Of a stretch of DNA of 64,000 nt, positions 49,536 to 58,314 are shown one piece after another. A program made the translations under genes and the position numbers. The stretch's first letter is position 1. The number at the start of each line of letters is the position of its first letter. The notes under the pieces were generated by a model that was not told the DNA's origin, searched no databases, and saw only the letters and a program-made list of their open reading frames with translations. Origin of the DNA: G963720515 sp963720515 (GTDB lineage Bacteria; Actinomycetota; Thermoleophilia; Gaiellales; Gaiellaceae); the NCBI GenBank assembly GCA_963720515.1, contig OY970397.1, forward strand, positions 2,170,001-2,234,000, given 5' to 3'.

Positions 49536-51525
49536 CTACTGGCCGTTCAGCTGCCGGCGCCAGCCGGCGAGGACATCGTGCACGTGCGCGGCGCCGACGA
49601 TCGGGCTCGGGCGGGAGCCTCGAGCTCCTGCGGATGGAGGATGAAGGCGCGGGTTTGCGGGCCGCCGATGCCGCCGTGGAACGAGATCAGCTCCTCGAAG
49701 GCGCAGCCCTCGTCGAGCTCGGGGTCGTAGAAGCTCCCGACCATGATGTCCGCGACGTGCGTGGAATCCGTCGGTGCGGAGCAGGTGGCCCGGCGAGCCG
49801 GGTGAGAACGCCGCCAGCGGGTCCTCGCCCTTCGACGCGGCCGTCGCGGAGGTAGCGCGTCCCGTTCGCGCCGAGCGCGAGGGGGCCGTCGGCCTCGGAG
49901 CGGACGAGGAGCCAGCCGACGTGCGGGTGCGCGCGAAGCGCCGGGAGGAGCTCGGGGTGGCGCGCGTCGATCTCCTCGCGCGTCAAGCGGCGCTGCTCCT
50001 CCATGAGGTAGACGAGCCCGAGGTTGCCCGAGCCGAGGACGACGACCTGCTTGTCGGAGACGTCGTTCTTCGGGCTGCTTCTTCTTCTTCGGGCCCCCGA
50101 CGGTCGCCTCGGACACCGCGAGGCCCACCATCGCGTGCTGCTCGTCGCCGCCCGCGTAGCCGCTCACCGAGCCGGACGAGAGCGAGCGCTCGACGAGATC
50201 CTCGAGCGTGTAGCCGTTGCGCTGCTTGAACGTCGCGCCCTGCGTCTGGCCGTGGTCGGAGAGGACGACGATCTCGTAGGGCCGCGCGGCGTAGCGGCGC
50301 GCGCGGTCGATGCGGCCGAACTGCTGGTCGAGCTTGCGGAGCGCCTCGAGCGTGTCGGCGCGCTCGAGCCCGGAGTGGTGCGCGACCTCGTCGTAGCTCG
50401 AGAACGTCGCGTACACCGCAGGCCGCCCCTTCATCATGTCCGAGAGGACGCCGAAGACGATCAGGTCGCGCACGACGACGCACATCGCCGCGCGGAGAAA
50501 CGGATAGATCCCGCCGCGGTGGCCGCGCGGGACAACGTCGCGGCGGCGCTGGCGCCCCGACGCGGAGACCTCGAGGACGATCTCCCAGAAGAACAGCACG
50601 AGGGTCCGGGTCACGTTGAAGCCGTTCGAGAAGAACGCGCGGTAGCCCGGGTTCGCCTTCTTCTCCACCTCCATGCGGCTGACCGTGAGGATCAGGTGGT
50701 CGGCCTCGCCCGAGAGCAGGTTGCCGCGGCTCGCTCCGCCGTTCACGAGGAGCCCGTGGCCGGCGTGGCGCCGCTCGATCTCCGCGCAGTCGTCCGGCGC
50801 CGAGCAGGTCATGAGGCGGCCGGTCTCCTTCTCCACCCAGCGGAACGCCGGGATGTCCTCGTTCGAGCCGAGCAGGATGCCCGCCTGGCTCGCGCCGGTC
50901 TGCGACGAGAGATCGGTCTCCCATTCGGCGAGCGAGTGCGTGTCCTCCGCGAGCCAGCGGGCCATGGTGGGCGCATTGCCGTCGCGCATCGCGCGCTGGA
51001 GGACCGGCAGGGCGAGCCCGTCGATCTCGAGGAAGAGGATGCCGGGCGCGTCTGTGACCTCGCGCTCGCCGGAGCGCTTCGCGATCCGCTGGGTGACGCG
51101 GAGCGTGTAGGTGTCGTCGTCGTTCGAGCCGAGGACGACGTCGATCGTGACGCCGACCGCCGAGGCGACGAAGCGCCGTGAGGAGCGCCCACCAGAACGA
51201 GTCCACCGTGATCGCGTGCTCGAGGAGGTGCGACGCGGCGACGAGCATCGCGGCGTCCGCGAAGAGGATGAGCAGGAAGCCGAGCGACGAGCATGAACGG
51301 CAGGCGGAGCGCGGCGAGGACCGGCGGGATGATCGCGTTCAGGACCGCGACGAGGAGCGCGACGAGCGAGCGCGCCGCAGAAGTTGTCGATCGTGACGCC
51401 GCGGGAGGAGCGCGGCCGCAGACCATGAGCGACGCAGCCGCGACGAGCCACGAGACGAGGAGGCGGACAGGGCGGATCTTCGGCCGCTCCGGCTGCCAGG
51501 CGACGGGCTCGGCGTGCGTGCTCAT
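49536..51525 (-). CDS. YvlD/phage-holin-like membrane domain fused to an alkaline-phosphatase-superfamily phosphodiesterase (many frameshifts)
   Basis: Joining the frames gives about 660 residues. The N-terminal 110 residues match the four-helix PF04020 (YvlD, phage_holin_4_2) pattern: RLLVSWLVAAASLMV, PGVTIDNF, LVALLVAVLNAIIPPVL, FLLILFADAAMLVAAS and ITVDSFWWALL. A phosphodiesterase/nucleotide pyrophosphatase domain follows: FLEIDGLALPVLQRAM (metal Asp), SSQTGASQAGILLG (nucleophile region), SSYDEVAHHSGLE, VVLSDHGQTQG and FHGGIGGPQTRAF (metal His). The end QLNGQ is at TAG 49538-49536. At least six frame changes occur. ATG 51525 overlaps the stop of the flippase-like gene. It probably hydrolyses phosphoesters outside the membrane. 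Confidence 0.7.
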
Positions 51526-52702
51526 TCGGGCGGCTTCTCCGAGTCGTCGGCGGGCCCGGTGCAGGAGCGAGTCGACCTTCGACTTGCCCTTGGCCTGCGC
51601 GCTTGGCCCGCTTCTCCGCCTTCTTCTCGGCGCGCTGCGCCTTCTGGTCGGCGACCTTCACCTTCGCGTCCGAGTACGACTGGCCGACGAGCGTCTTGCC
51701 GCCCGTCCAGCCGAAGACCCAGACGGCGAGGATGACGGCGAAGAGGACGTTCCAGGCGGTCGTGATGAGCTGCTGGGCGGTGGAGTAGTCGACGGCCACG
51801 TCGCTGTCGGCACGTTGCAGCAGGCCGCGAGCGCCGCCGCGTTCGTCGCCTGCGTGATGCCGACCGCGCCGGGCGTGACCGAGACGACGTTCGCGAGCGA
51901 GCCGGAGCCCGTCACCCACATGATCGACTCGAACGTGACCGGGATCGCGAACGCGGCGAGGAAGATCCCGATCACGGCCAGCTTGCAGAGCCAGGAGAGG
52001 AGCGACGGCAGGAACGCCCGGGTCAGGTAGCGCTTCGGGCGTCGAGAGGATCACGCCGCCCTGCTTCGCCTGCGCCCAGAGCTTCTTCACCTGGCGCCAG
52101 AAGATCCGGCCGAGGATGACGAGGAGGAACGCGCCGCCGGCGAGGATCGGGACGACCGTGACGCGGATGGTCCTGCGACGTTGCCGAGGTTCTCGTCGAA
52201 CGAGCCCGGCACCGAGAGGAAGAGGTAGAGGTAGACGAACGTCCCGGCGATCGTGAAGAAGATCTTCTGGACGAGGTAGGCCGCGATCGCGCCGGCGAAG
52301 GTGCAGGACGGGATGATCGCGACGAACATGAGGAGCGTCACGAACGTGCCGATGTTCGCGGGCAGGAAGTTGTTCATCGCGACGCCGACCGCGTAGGCGG
52401 CGACGATCGGCGGGAGCGTGACCTCGCTCCGGGTAGGCGGCCTTGAGGATCCCGTAGTAGGAGACGCCCGCGAAGACGGTCGCGCCCGTCTGGAAGATGA
52501 GCCCCGCGACGATGTAGCCGACCGGGACGGCCTTGATCTGGTCCCAGAGATCCTTGAGCCAGCCGATGACGTCGACGCCGGCGAGGTTGAGCAGGACGAT
52601 CGCGAGCGCGATCCCAACGAGCCAGGCGGCGACCTTGACGAAACGGCGCTTCCGCGACGGGTCGTGGAACGGGAGGACCGTGTCAGCGGCGGTGGTCGTC
52701 AC
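51522..52702 (-). CDS. LPG-synthase-type transmembrane protein (frameshifted)
   Basis: Joined frames encode about 392 residues with 8-9 helices: VKVAAWLVGIALAIVLLNLAG, GYIVAGLIFQTGATVFAGVSY, VAYAVGVAMNNFLPANIGTF-like AYAVGVAMNNFLPANIG, FFTIAGTFVYLYLFLSVPG, VVPILAGGAFLLVILG, TPGAVGITQATNAAALA and WNVLFAVILAVWVFGWTGG. A basic coiled tail (DQKAQRAEKKAEKRAKRAG) closes it. This matches the lysylphosphatidylglycerol synthase TM/UPF0104 family, in which the membrane part flips lipids. The synthase domain of MprF is absent. Frame changes lie near 52430, 52170, 52030, 51815 and 51560. GTG 52702 is the start; the TGA overlaps the next ATG. Confidence 0.72.
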
Positions 52703-52755
52703 GCGTGCATCCTCGCACTCGGGTCCGGACGAGAAAAGCCGGCCGGCCTCGGGCG

Positions 52756-53085
52756 CTAGGTCTCGGTCACCGGCGAGACGACGAGCGTGAGCCCGTCGAT
52801 CGCGTCCACGCGCACGGTCTCGCCCGGATCGGCACCGGCGTCGCAGCGCGCCGCCCAGAGCTCCCCGTGGATCCGAACCTGCCCGTCGGGGCGGCACGCG
52901 GAGGCGACCTCGGCCTCGCGGCCGATCATCGCCTCGGCCCCGGTGCGCGGCCGCCAGCGCCCGGCGAGGCGGCGACCCCAGACGATCTCTCCGACCTCGG
53001 CGACCAGCCCGACGGCGAGGACGAGAAGCGACCACGGCATCGGCACGAGGAAGACCGCGACGAGGATCGCGATGAGGAGGACCAC
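52756..53085 (-). CDS. NfeD-like membrane protein
   Basis: The 109-residue protein has two helices (LLIAILVAVFLVP and SLLVLAVGLVAEVGEIVW) and a C-terminal OB-fold domain: MIGREAEVASACRPDGQVRI, GELWAARCDAGADPGETVRV, DAIDGLTLVVSPV. The GxxGxV and GE-W-A-A motifs are typical of NfeD, a partner of SPFH (stomatin-like) proteins and membrane proteases. None of those lies nearby. It starts at GTG 53085. Confidence 0.85.
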   Translation of the reverse strand: MVLLIAILVAVFLVPMPWSLLVLAVGLVAEVGEIVWGRRLAGRWRPRTGAEAMIGREAEVASACRPDGQVRIHGELWAARCDAGADPGETVRVDAIDGLTLVVSPVTET

Positions 53086-53184
53086 GCGGCGGGACCCTAC
53101 TCCCCGGCCGGAGCACGGCGAAGGCGACGCACGCCCGCCCGCTGCGTGCGATCATCGGCGTACCGCTTCCCGAAAGGAGACACC

Positions 53185-53490
53185 ATGCCATTGAGGAGAA
53201 GGCGCCCGCTCGCCCGCGCCGCGATCGTGGGCGGGACCGCCTACGCGGTGGGCAAGCACGCGCAGGCCGGGCAGCAGGAGGACGCCGACACCCAGGCCCG
53301 TCTCGACGAGCTCGAGGCGCAGCAGGCCGCCGCACAGCCCGCACCCGCCGCTCCCGCGCCCGCACCGGCGGCCGGCGGGATGAGCGACGACGCCATTCAG
53401 CAGCTCAAGGATCTCGCCGCCCTGCGCGAGCAGGGGATCCTCACGGATGAGGAGTTCGCGGCGCAGAAGCAGAAGATCCTGGGCGGATAG
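53185..53490 (+). CDS. SHOCT-domain protein
   Basis: The 101-residue protein starts at ATG 53185 after AAAGGAGA. It has a weak hydrophobic segment (RAAIVGGTAYAVGKHAQ), a Glu/Gln/Ala/Pro linker and a C-terminal SHOCT motif DAIQQLKDLAALREQGILTD followed by EEFAAQKQKILG. SHOCT is a short membrane-targeting or oligomerisation motif. It is followed after 8 bases by a DUF6325-like gene, a pairing that recurs in actinobacteria as I recall. Confidence 0.82.
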   Translation: MPLRRRRPLARAAIVGGTAYAVGKHAQAGQQEDADTQARLDELEAQQAAAQPAPAAPAPAPAAGGMSDDAIQQLKDLAALREQGILTDEEFAAQKQKILGG

Positions 53491-53498
53491 GAGACCAC

Positions 53499-54008
53499 GT
53501 GAGCATTGGACCGGTTCAGCTGCTCGTCCTCGGCTTCGAGGGCGACAATTTCACAGGAGAGATCCTGGCCGAGCTCAAGCGCCTCCGCGAGGAGGACATC
53601 GTGCGCCTGATCGACCTCATGTTCGTGAAGAAGGATGAGGAGGGCGACCTCGACGTCCTCCACGTCAGTGACCTGAACGAGGACGAGGCGTTGGAGTTCG
53701 GCGCCATCGTCGGGGCGCTCGTCGGCTTCGGCGTGGCCGGCGAGGAAGGTGCCGAGGCAGGTGCGGTTCTCGGGGCCGAGGAGCTCGAGGACGGGCACGC
53801 GTTCGACGACTCGCAGGTCTGGTACCTCGCAGACGCGGTTCCGCCCGGCACCGCCGCGGCGGTTGCGCTGATCGAGCACCGCTGGGCGATTCCGCTTCGC
53901 GAGGGGATCGTGCGCGCGGGCGGCTTCGTGCTCGCCGACGAGTGGGTGCACCCGAAGGACCTGGTCGCCGCCGGCGTCGTCGCGGCCGAGGTCGCCGACT
54001 CCGAGTGA
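53499..54008 (+). CDS. DUF6325/DUF1269-like protein
   Basis: The 169-residue protein begins SIGPVQLLVLGFEGDNFTGE and continues with ILAELKRLREEDIVRLIDLM, FVKKDEEGDLDVLHVSDL, a glycine-rich central segment FGAIVGALVGFGVAGEEGAE, then AAVALIEHRWAIPLREGIVR. This is the pattern of the DUF6325 family. A GTG start follows GGAGA. The glycine-rich helix may insert in membranes. It probably works with the SHOCT protein; function unknown. A strong hairpin terminates the pair. Confidence 0.75.
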   Translation: MSIGPVQLLVLGFEGDNFTGEILAELKRLREEDIVRLIDLMFVKKDEEGDLDVLHVSDLNEDEALEFGAIVGALVGFGVAGEEGAEAGAVLGAEELEDGHAFDDSQVWYLADAVPPGTAAAVALIEHRWAIPLREGIVRAGGFVLADEWVHPKDLVAAGVVAAEVADSE

Positions 54009-54016
54009 GTGTTCGC

Positions 54017-54046
54017 GAGGCCGCGGGCCGCCCGGCCCGCGGCCTC
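54017..54046. terminator. Bidirectional GC hairpin terminator
   Basis: GAGGCCGCGGGCC pairs perfectly with GGCCCGCGGCCTC across loop GCCC, between the convergent DUF6325 and LysR genes. Confidence 0.7.
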
Positions 54047-54057
54047 TGCGCGCTCGA

Positions 54058-54945
54058 CTAGGCGACGTACGCGGTCGCGGCCTGACGCGCCGCGCGGACG
54101 AACGCCCCCATCGCCGCCGGGATCGTCCGGTAGCGGTGCCAGACGAGGATCACCTTGCGCGGCGGGACCCGCGTCGGGAGCCGGTGCACGGCGAGGTGCG
54201 TCTCGCCGACGGCGAGGCTCGGGAGGAGGGCGTTGCAGGCGCCCGAGTCGACGAGCGCGAGGATCGCCCGGGCGTCCTCGAGGCGCAGCACGCGGTCGGG
54301 GTCGAGTCCGCGGTCACGCAGTGACTCCTCGGCAGCGGCCTGCGAGGCGCACGGCAGGAACGCGGCCAGCGTGAGCTGGGAGAGATCCGGGTCGCCGGCG
54401 GGCTCATCCGCGAGGACGAGGACGAACGGGTCGGTGACGAGCTCCGCGGAGGCGAGCGACGGCCGTCCGGCGGGCGGCACGGAGAAGGCGACGTCCAGCT
54501 CGCCCTCGTCCACGAGGTCGGCGAGCCGCCGCTCGTTCCCCGCCTCGTGGAACTCGAGCCGCACCTCGGGCGCCTCGCGGCGCAGTCGCTCGATCACGTC
54601 CGGGAGAAACGTCGCGCCAACGCTCTGGTAAATGCCGACGCGCAACGTCTCGCGTCTTCCATCGGAAATCGCCGCGAGATCTGCCTGTGCCGCGTGCAGC
54701 CGCGCGGAGATCGCGCGAGCGTGATCGAGAAGCAGGTTTCCGGCCGTTGTCGGGACCGCCTCGCCTTGTCCCACGCCGCGGTGCAGGAGCCGCTCGCCGA
54801 CCGCGCGCTCGAGCGCGGCGATCTGTCCGGAGATCGCGGACTGCGTGTAGCCGAGCTTTCGCGCCGCGCGCGAGAACGACCGCTCGGACGCCACCGCGTC
54901 GAACGCGGACAGGTGACGGATCTCGACTCCGAGCCAGGGCGTCAC
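54058..54945 (-). CDS. LysR-family transcriptional regulator
   Basis: The 295-residue protein has the winged helix-turn-helix at residues 7-65 (EIRHLSAFDAVASERSFSRA, GYTQSAISGQIAALERAVGE) and a periplasmic-binding-like effector domain from about residue 95 (TLRVGIYQSVGATFLPDVIE, GELDVAFSVPPAGR). It should bind a T-N11-A type operator and respond to a small molecule. GTG 54945 gives the normal family start. It is divergent from a paralogous LysR 70 bases away; both begin with W-L-G-(V/I)-E-(I/L)-R-H-L. Confidence 0.9.
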   Translation of the reverse strand: MTPWLGVEIRHLSAFDAVASERSFSRAARKLGYTQSAISGQIAALERAVGERLLHRGVGQGEAVPTTAGNLLLDHARAISARLHAAQADLAAISDGRRETLRVGIYQSVGATFLPDVIERLRREAPEVRLEFHEAGNERRLADLVDEGELDVAFSVPPAGRPSLASAELVTDPFVLVLADEPAGDPDLSQLTLAAFLPCASQAAAEESLRDRGLDPDRVLRLEDARAILALVDSGACNALLPSLAVGETHLAVHRLPTRVPPRKVILVWHRYRTIPAAMGAFVRAARQAATAYVA

Positions 54946-55014
54946 ATCTGAATACGACGGCAAGACTTCATTTCGGATAGCTGACTTGCACGCGCCGCGC
55001 TCGTCCAATCAGTC

Positions 55015-55965
55015 GTGGCAGGTCAGGACTGGCTCGGGATCGAGCTGCGTCATCTCGCTGCGCTCGAGGCCATCGCACGCGAAGGCTCGTTCGCGCGGGC
55101 GGCCGCGTCGCTCGGCTACACGCGCTCGGCCGTGTCGAGCCAGGTGGCGACGCTCGAGAAGATCGTGGGCGCGCGCCTCGTCGACCGCTCGCGCGGGCCG
55201 AACGGGGTCTCGCTCACGGACAGCGGCGCCGCGCTCCTCGACCACGCGCAGGGGATCCGCGCGTCGCTCGAGGAGGCGCGCGAGCGGCTGGAGGTACACG
55301 GCGCGGGAGAGCACACCGTCCGGATCGGCTTCTTCGACGGCATCGGCGGGGTGTTCCTGCCTCCGCTCGTCCGGGCCGCCGCCGACGCCGACCCGGAGCC
55401 GCTCATCTGTCCGCGCGAGGGACGGACGACCGCCGACCTGCTCGACCAGCTGGAGGCCGGAGAGCTCGATCTGGCCTTGGTTGTCCTGCCCACGCGCCGT
55501 GCGGGAATCCGCACCCAGCTCATCCTGCGCGACCCGTACGACCTCCTGCTCCCGCCCGGGCACGAGCTGGCCGGAGAGGAGGGCCCGGTGGATCTCTGCG
55601 CCCTTCGCGACCTCTCGGTCGTCATGTTCGGGGCCGAGGACCAGGTGCGGCGGCTCGAGCGCGCGCTCGACCGCGCCTCCGTCCTCCCGCCGGAGCGGCT
55701 CGAGCTCACCGACGCGCCGACGATCGGGGCGCTCGTCCGCGCGGGCGTCGCGCCGGCGCTCGTGCCGCGGCTCGTCGCCCAGGCCTGCGACGACCTTCCG
55801 GCCCGCCCCGTGGACCCGCCGCTCCCGCCGCGCCTCATCGCGGTCGCGCACGCCGAAGGGCGTCCGCTCCGCGACGCCGAGCGCGTCCTTCTGGACGCTC
55901 TCCGCGACCACGCCGCGGAGTGCGAGGAGCCCGGCGCGGACCTCGCGGCGAGCGCCGCGGGCTGA
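55015..55965 (+). CDS. LysR-family transcriptional regulator, paralogue of the divergent one
   Basis: The 316-residue protein has the N-terminal helix-turn-helix (ELRHLAALEAIAREGSFARA, GYTRSAVSSQVATLEKIVGA) and an effector domain (VRIGFFDGIGGVFLPPLVRA, GELDLALVVLPTRRAGI). It aligns by eye with the divergent LysR over its whole length, so the pair probably arose by inverted duplication. No enzyme operon is adjacent, so targets are unknown. It starts at GTG 55015. Confidence 0.9.
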   Translation: MAGQDWLGIELRHLAALEAIAREGSFARAAASLGYTRSAVSSQVATLEKIVGARLVDRSRGPNGVSLTDSGAALLDHAQGIRASLEEARERLEVHGAGEHTVRIGFFDGIGGVFLPPLVRAAADADPEPLICPREGRTTADLLDQLEAGELDLALVVLPTRRAGIRTQLILRDPYDLLLPPGHELAGEEGPVDLCALRDLSVVMFGAEDQVRRLERALDRASVLPPERLELTDAPTIGALVRAGVAPALVPRLVAQACDDLPARPVDPPLPPRLIAVAHAEGRPLRDAERVLLDALRDHAAECEEPGADLAASAAG

Positions 55966-56175
55966 TCGAGAATCTGCACGGGTCATCGCGAACCTCGGAC
56001 GACCGCCAGGCCCTCCGAGAACGCGTTCGGACGGCGGCGCGAAAAGTTGGGAGGGGTTGTCGCCGGTTCCCGATCGGAGCGGAAAGCGACCGCTGTTGTG
56101 CATGGGTATTTCGTCGCCCATTCTGTGAGCACACGAACTCGGCGGACTTCACCCCTCCGCAGGTTCGGGTCCAAG

Positions 56176-56209
56176 AAAGAGGCCGCCCGATCTCCCGGGC
56201 GGCCTCTTT
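56176..56209 (-). terminator. Rho-independent terminator of the lipoprotein gene
   Basis: AAAGAGGCCGCCCG pairs perfectly with CGGGCGGCCTCTTT across loop ATCTCC, a 14-bp stem with A/T ends, 27 bases after the lipoprotein stop. It works in both directions. Confidence 0.8.
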
Positions 56210-56236
56210 GTCGCTTGCGGCTCTCGGATCAGCCGC

Positions 56237-58129
56237 TCAGCTGCCGACCGCGATATGTGCCCAAGCCGGCGTCGTGAACGCCTGGTCGAACTCGTACTTG
56301 GTCACCTTGTCGCTCATGACGTAGTCGGCGTTCGCGTACAGGTACGGAACCCATGGGACGACCGTCTCCATGAGCTTCTTGTCGAGGTCCTCCCAGCACG
56401 GGTTCCGCTCGTCGCCCATGAGCGCGTTGCACGCGTCGATGTCGGCGTCGACGGACGGGATGCCGGTGGTCGTCCCGTCGATCTTGAACTCCTTCACCTG
56501 CTCGGGCGTGAGTCCGACCAGGGAGTAGTTCACGTTGCCCTCGGCCGCCGTGGAGCGCGAGTCGAAGAGCACCATGAACGTCGAGGCGTCCGCGTAGTCC
56601 TTGCCCCAGCCGGGCGTGGACGAGATCGGGACTTTGCGGCCGATGGTCTGGATGATCGTGTAGGAGTCGTCCGACGGCCGCGTGACGAGCTGGATGCCGA
56701 TCTTGGCCGCCGAGCTCTCGATCACGGGCGTCATGTTCCGCCAGACGTCGGTCGTGCGGGTCACGTGCAGCACGTTCTTGCACTGCGGCGCGTCGCACAT
56801 CCCGTCGCCGTTGGTGTCGTACTTGGACTGCTTCATCTCCTCCTGCGCCTTCGCGAGGTCGCCCGCGTCGCCGTCCGTCTTGTACGGCGCGTAGTCGCTC
56901 AGGTCGTCGTTGAAGATCGTGTCCGGGACGATGTGGTTCGCGATGGCTCCCTTGGGAGGCCCGCCCCACGCACGCCGGAGACCTTCCTTGTCCATGATCC
57001 AGTTCATCGCCTTCCGGACGTGGATGTCGTCGAAGGGCGGCTGGGTCAGGTTCATCGTGATGTACCACGTCCGATCGCCGGAGTTCGTGTTGTAGAACTT
57101 CTTCAGGGAGTCGTCCGTCGTGTACTCACGGATGACCTCGGGCGGCTCGGCCGCGTAGCCGAGCTCGATCTGGCCGGCCCGCACCTTGTCGAAGATGTCC
57201 TGGGCGTTCGTGTTCAGGGTCATCTCCCAGGTGTCGAAGAAGTTCTCGCGCGCCTTCGTCGTGTCGGTCGCCGGGTCGTAGTCCGGGTTCCGCACGAGCT
57301 CGAGCTTCGTGTTCGGGTTGAAGCCCGAGAGCGCCTTCATCGTCTTGCAGCTCGTGATGTCGAGCGCGTCCGAGCCCTTGACCATGTACGGGCCGGACGA
57401 GATCAGGAAGCGGCCGTACTCGCCCGCGTTCGTGAAGCACTTGCCGACCTCTTCGGGGATGGGGCCGGCCGCCGGCATGGCGATGCGGAAGAGGAAGTCG
57501 CCGGTCGGCTTCTCGAGGTGGAAGATGATCGTCTTGTCGTCGGGGGTCTCGATGCCCTCGATCGGCGCGTCCGGCTTCTTGCCCGTGAGCCCGCCGGCGT
57601 CCGAGTACTCCTGGAGCCCCTTGATGACGCCCAGGTAGTAGAAGCCGTACTGGGCCACGAGGCTCGGAGTCCCGATCCGCCGGAACGCGTACGCGACGTC
57701 CTTCGAGGTCACGTCCCGCGAGACCGGCGGCCCGAACTTGACGCCGTCGCGAAGCGTGAACGTGTACGTCGTGTCGCCGTCCGTGATCTCCGGCGCGTCG
57801 GCCGCGAGATCCGGGATCACCTCGTTGCCGGCTGCGTCGGGCAGGTGGTTGTAGCCCATGAGCGTCCGGATCAGGAGGTTCGAGAAGATCCCCTGGGCGT
57901 CGCCCAGGTACTCGCCCGTCGGGTCGAAGTTCCCGGTCCACTCGAAGGCGTCGATCTGGGTGCGGAAGTCCCCACCCTTCTGCGGCGTGCTGCCGGTGCT
58001 TCCGCCGCCGCCGCTGTTCGCTCCGGTGTTCGTCTTCGAGCCCCCACACGCCGTCACGCCGATCGCCACGGCGAGCACGAGCACCGACATCGCGGCGCCT
58101 CGGCGCCGAAAGACGTGTCGCATTCGCAT
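56237..58129 (-). CDS. ABC transporter substrate-binding lipoprotein (family 5, peptide/nickel type)
   Basis: The 630-residue protein has a lipoprotein signal peptide (RRGAAMSVLVLAVAIGVTAC, lipobox V-T-A-C) and a Ser/Gly linker. The SBP_bac_5 fold follows: TGEYLGDAQGIFSNLLIRTL, TTYTFTLRDGVKFGPPVSRD, SKDVAYAFRRI, SSGPYMVKG, PPFDDIHVRKAMNWIMDKEG, WGKDYADASTFM and PCWEDLDKKLMETVVPWVPY. It should capture oligopeptides or similar ligands outside the membrane. No permease or ATPase gene lies within the window, so it is an orphan receptor. GGAGG precedes the tandem ATGs at 58129 and 58123. Confidence 0.92.
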   Translation of the reverse strand: MRMRHVFRRRGAAMSVLVLAVAIGVTACGGSKTNTGANSGGGGSTGSTPQKGGDFRTQIDAFEWTGNFDPTGEYLGDAQGIFSNLLIRTLMGYNHLPDAAGNEVIPDLAADAPEITDGDTTYTFTLRDGVKFGPPVSRDVTSKDVAYAFRRIGTPSLVAQYGFYYLGVIKGLQEYSDAGGLTGKKPDAPIEGIETPDDKTIIFHLEKPTGDFLFRIAMPAAGPIPEEVGKCFTNAGEYGRFLISSGPYMVKGSDALDITSCKTMKALSGFNPNTKLELVRNPDYDPATDTTKARENFFDTWEMTLNTNAQDIFDKVRAGQIELGYAAEPPEVIREYTTDDSLKKFYNTNSGDRTWYITMNLTQPPFDDIHVRKAMNWIMDKEGLRRAWGGPPKGAIANHIVPDTIFNDDLSDYAPYKTDGDAGDLAKAQEEMKQSKYDTNGDGMCDAPQCKNVLHVTRTTDVWRNMTPVIESSAAKIGIQLVTRPSDDSYTIIQTIGRKVPISSTPGWGKDYADASTFMVLFDSRSTAAEGNVNYSLVGLTPEQVKEFKIDGTTTGIPSVDADIDACNALMGDERNPCWEDLDKKLMETVVPWVPYLYANADYVMSDKVTKYEFDQAFTTPAWAHIAVGS

Positions 58130-58230
58130 TGCCTCCTCTTAGAAGGTCGGGCGGCTCGGCGCTGGGTGCCGGGCCGTGTCTCGACCGTTCCGACGGAGGA
58201 CGCGGGAGGCTGTTGGGCCGAAAGGCGCTC

Positions 58231-58249
58231 GATCGGCGCTGGGCCGATC
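58231..58249. promoter_or_regulatory. Short inverted repeat in a divergent promoter region
   Basis: GATCGGC and GCCGATC flank 5 bases in the 185-base gap between the lipoprotein gene and the RTX-like gene. Possible operator; no regulator known. Confidence 0.3.
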
Positions 58250-58299
58250 AACGATCCGAACCAACCTCTTCGGGGATGGCCTTGGCGCCCGTTGCGTCG

Positions 58300-58305
58300 T
58301 ACGCT
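58300..58305 (+). promoter_or_regulatory. -10 element TACGCT of the RTX-like gene
   Basis: TACGCT, then 9 bases (TCGATAGCT), then ATG 58315. CTTCGATAGC recalls the intergenic-element core. Confidence 0.4.
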
Positions 58306-58314
58306 TCGATAGCT

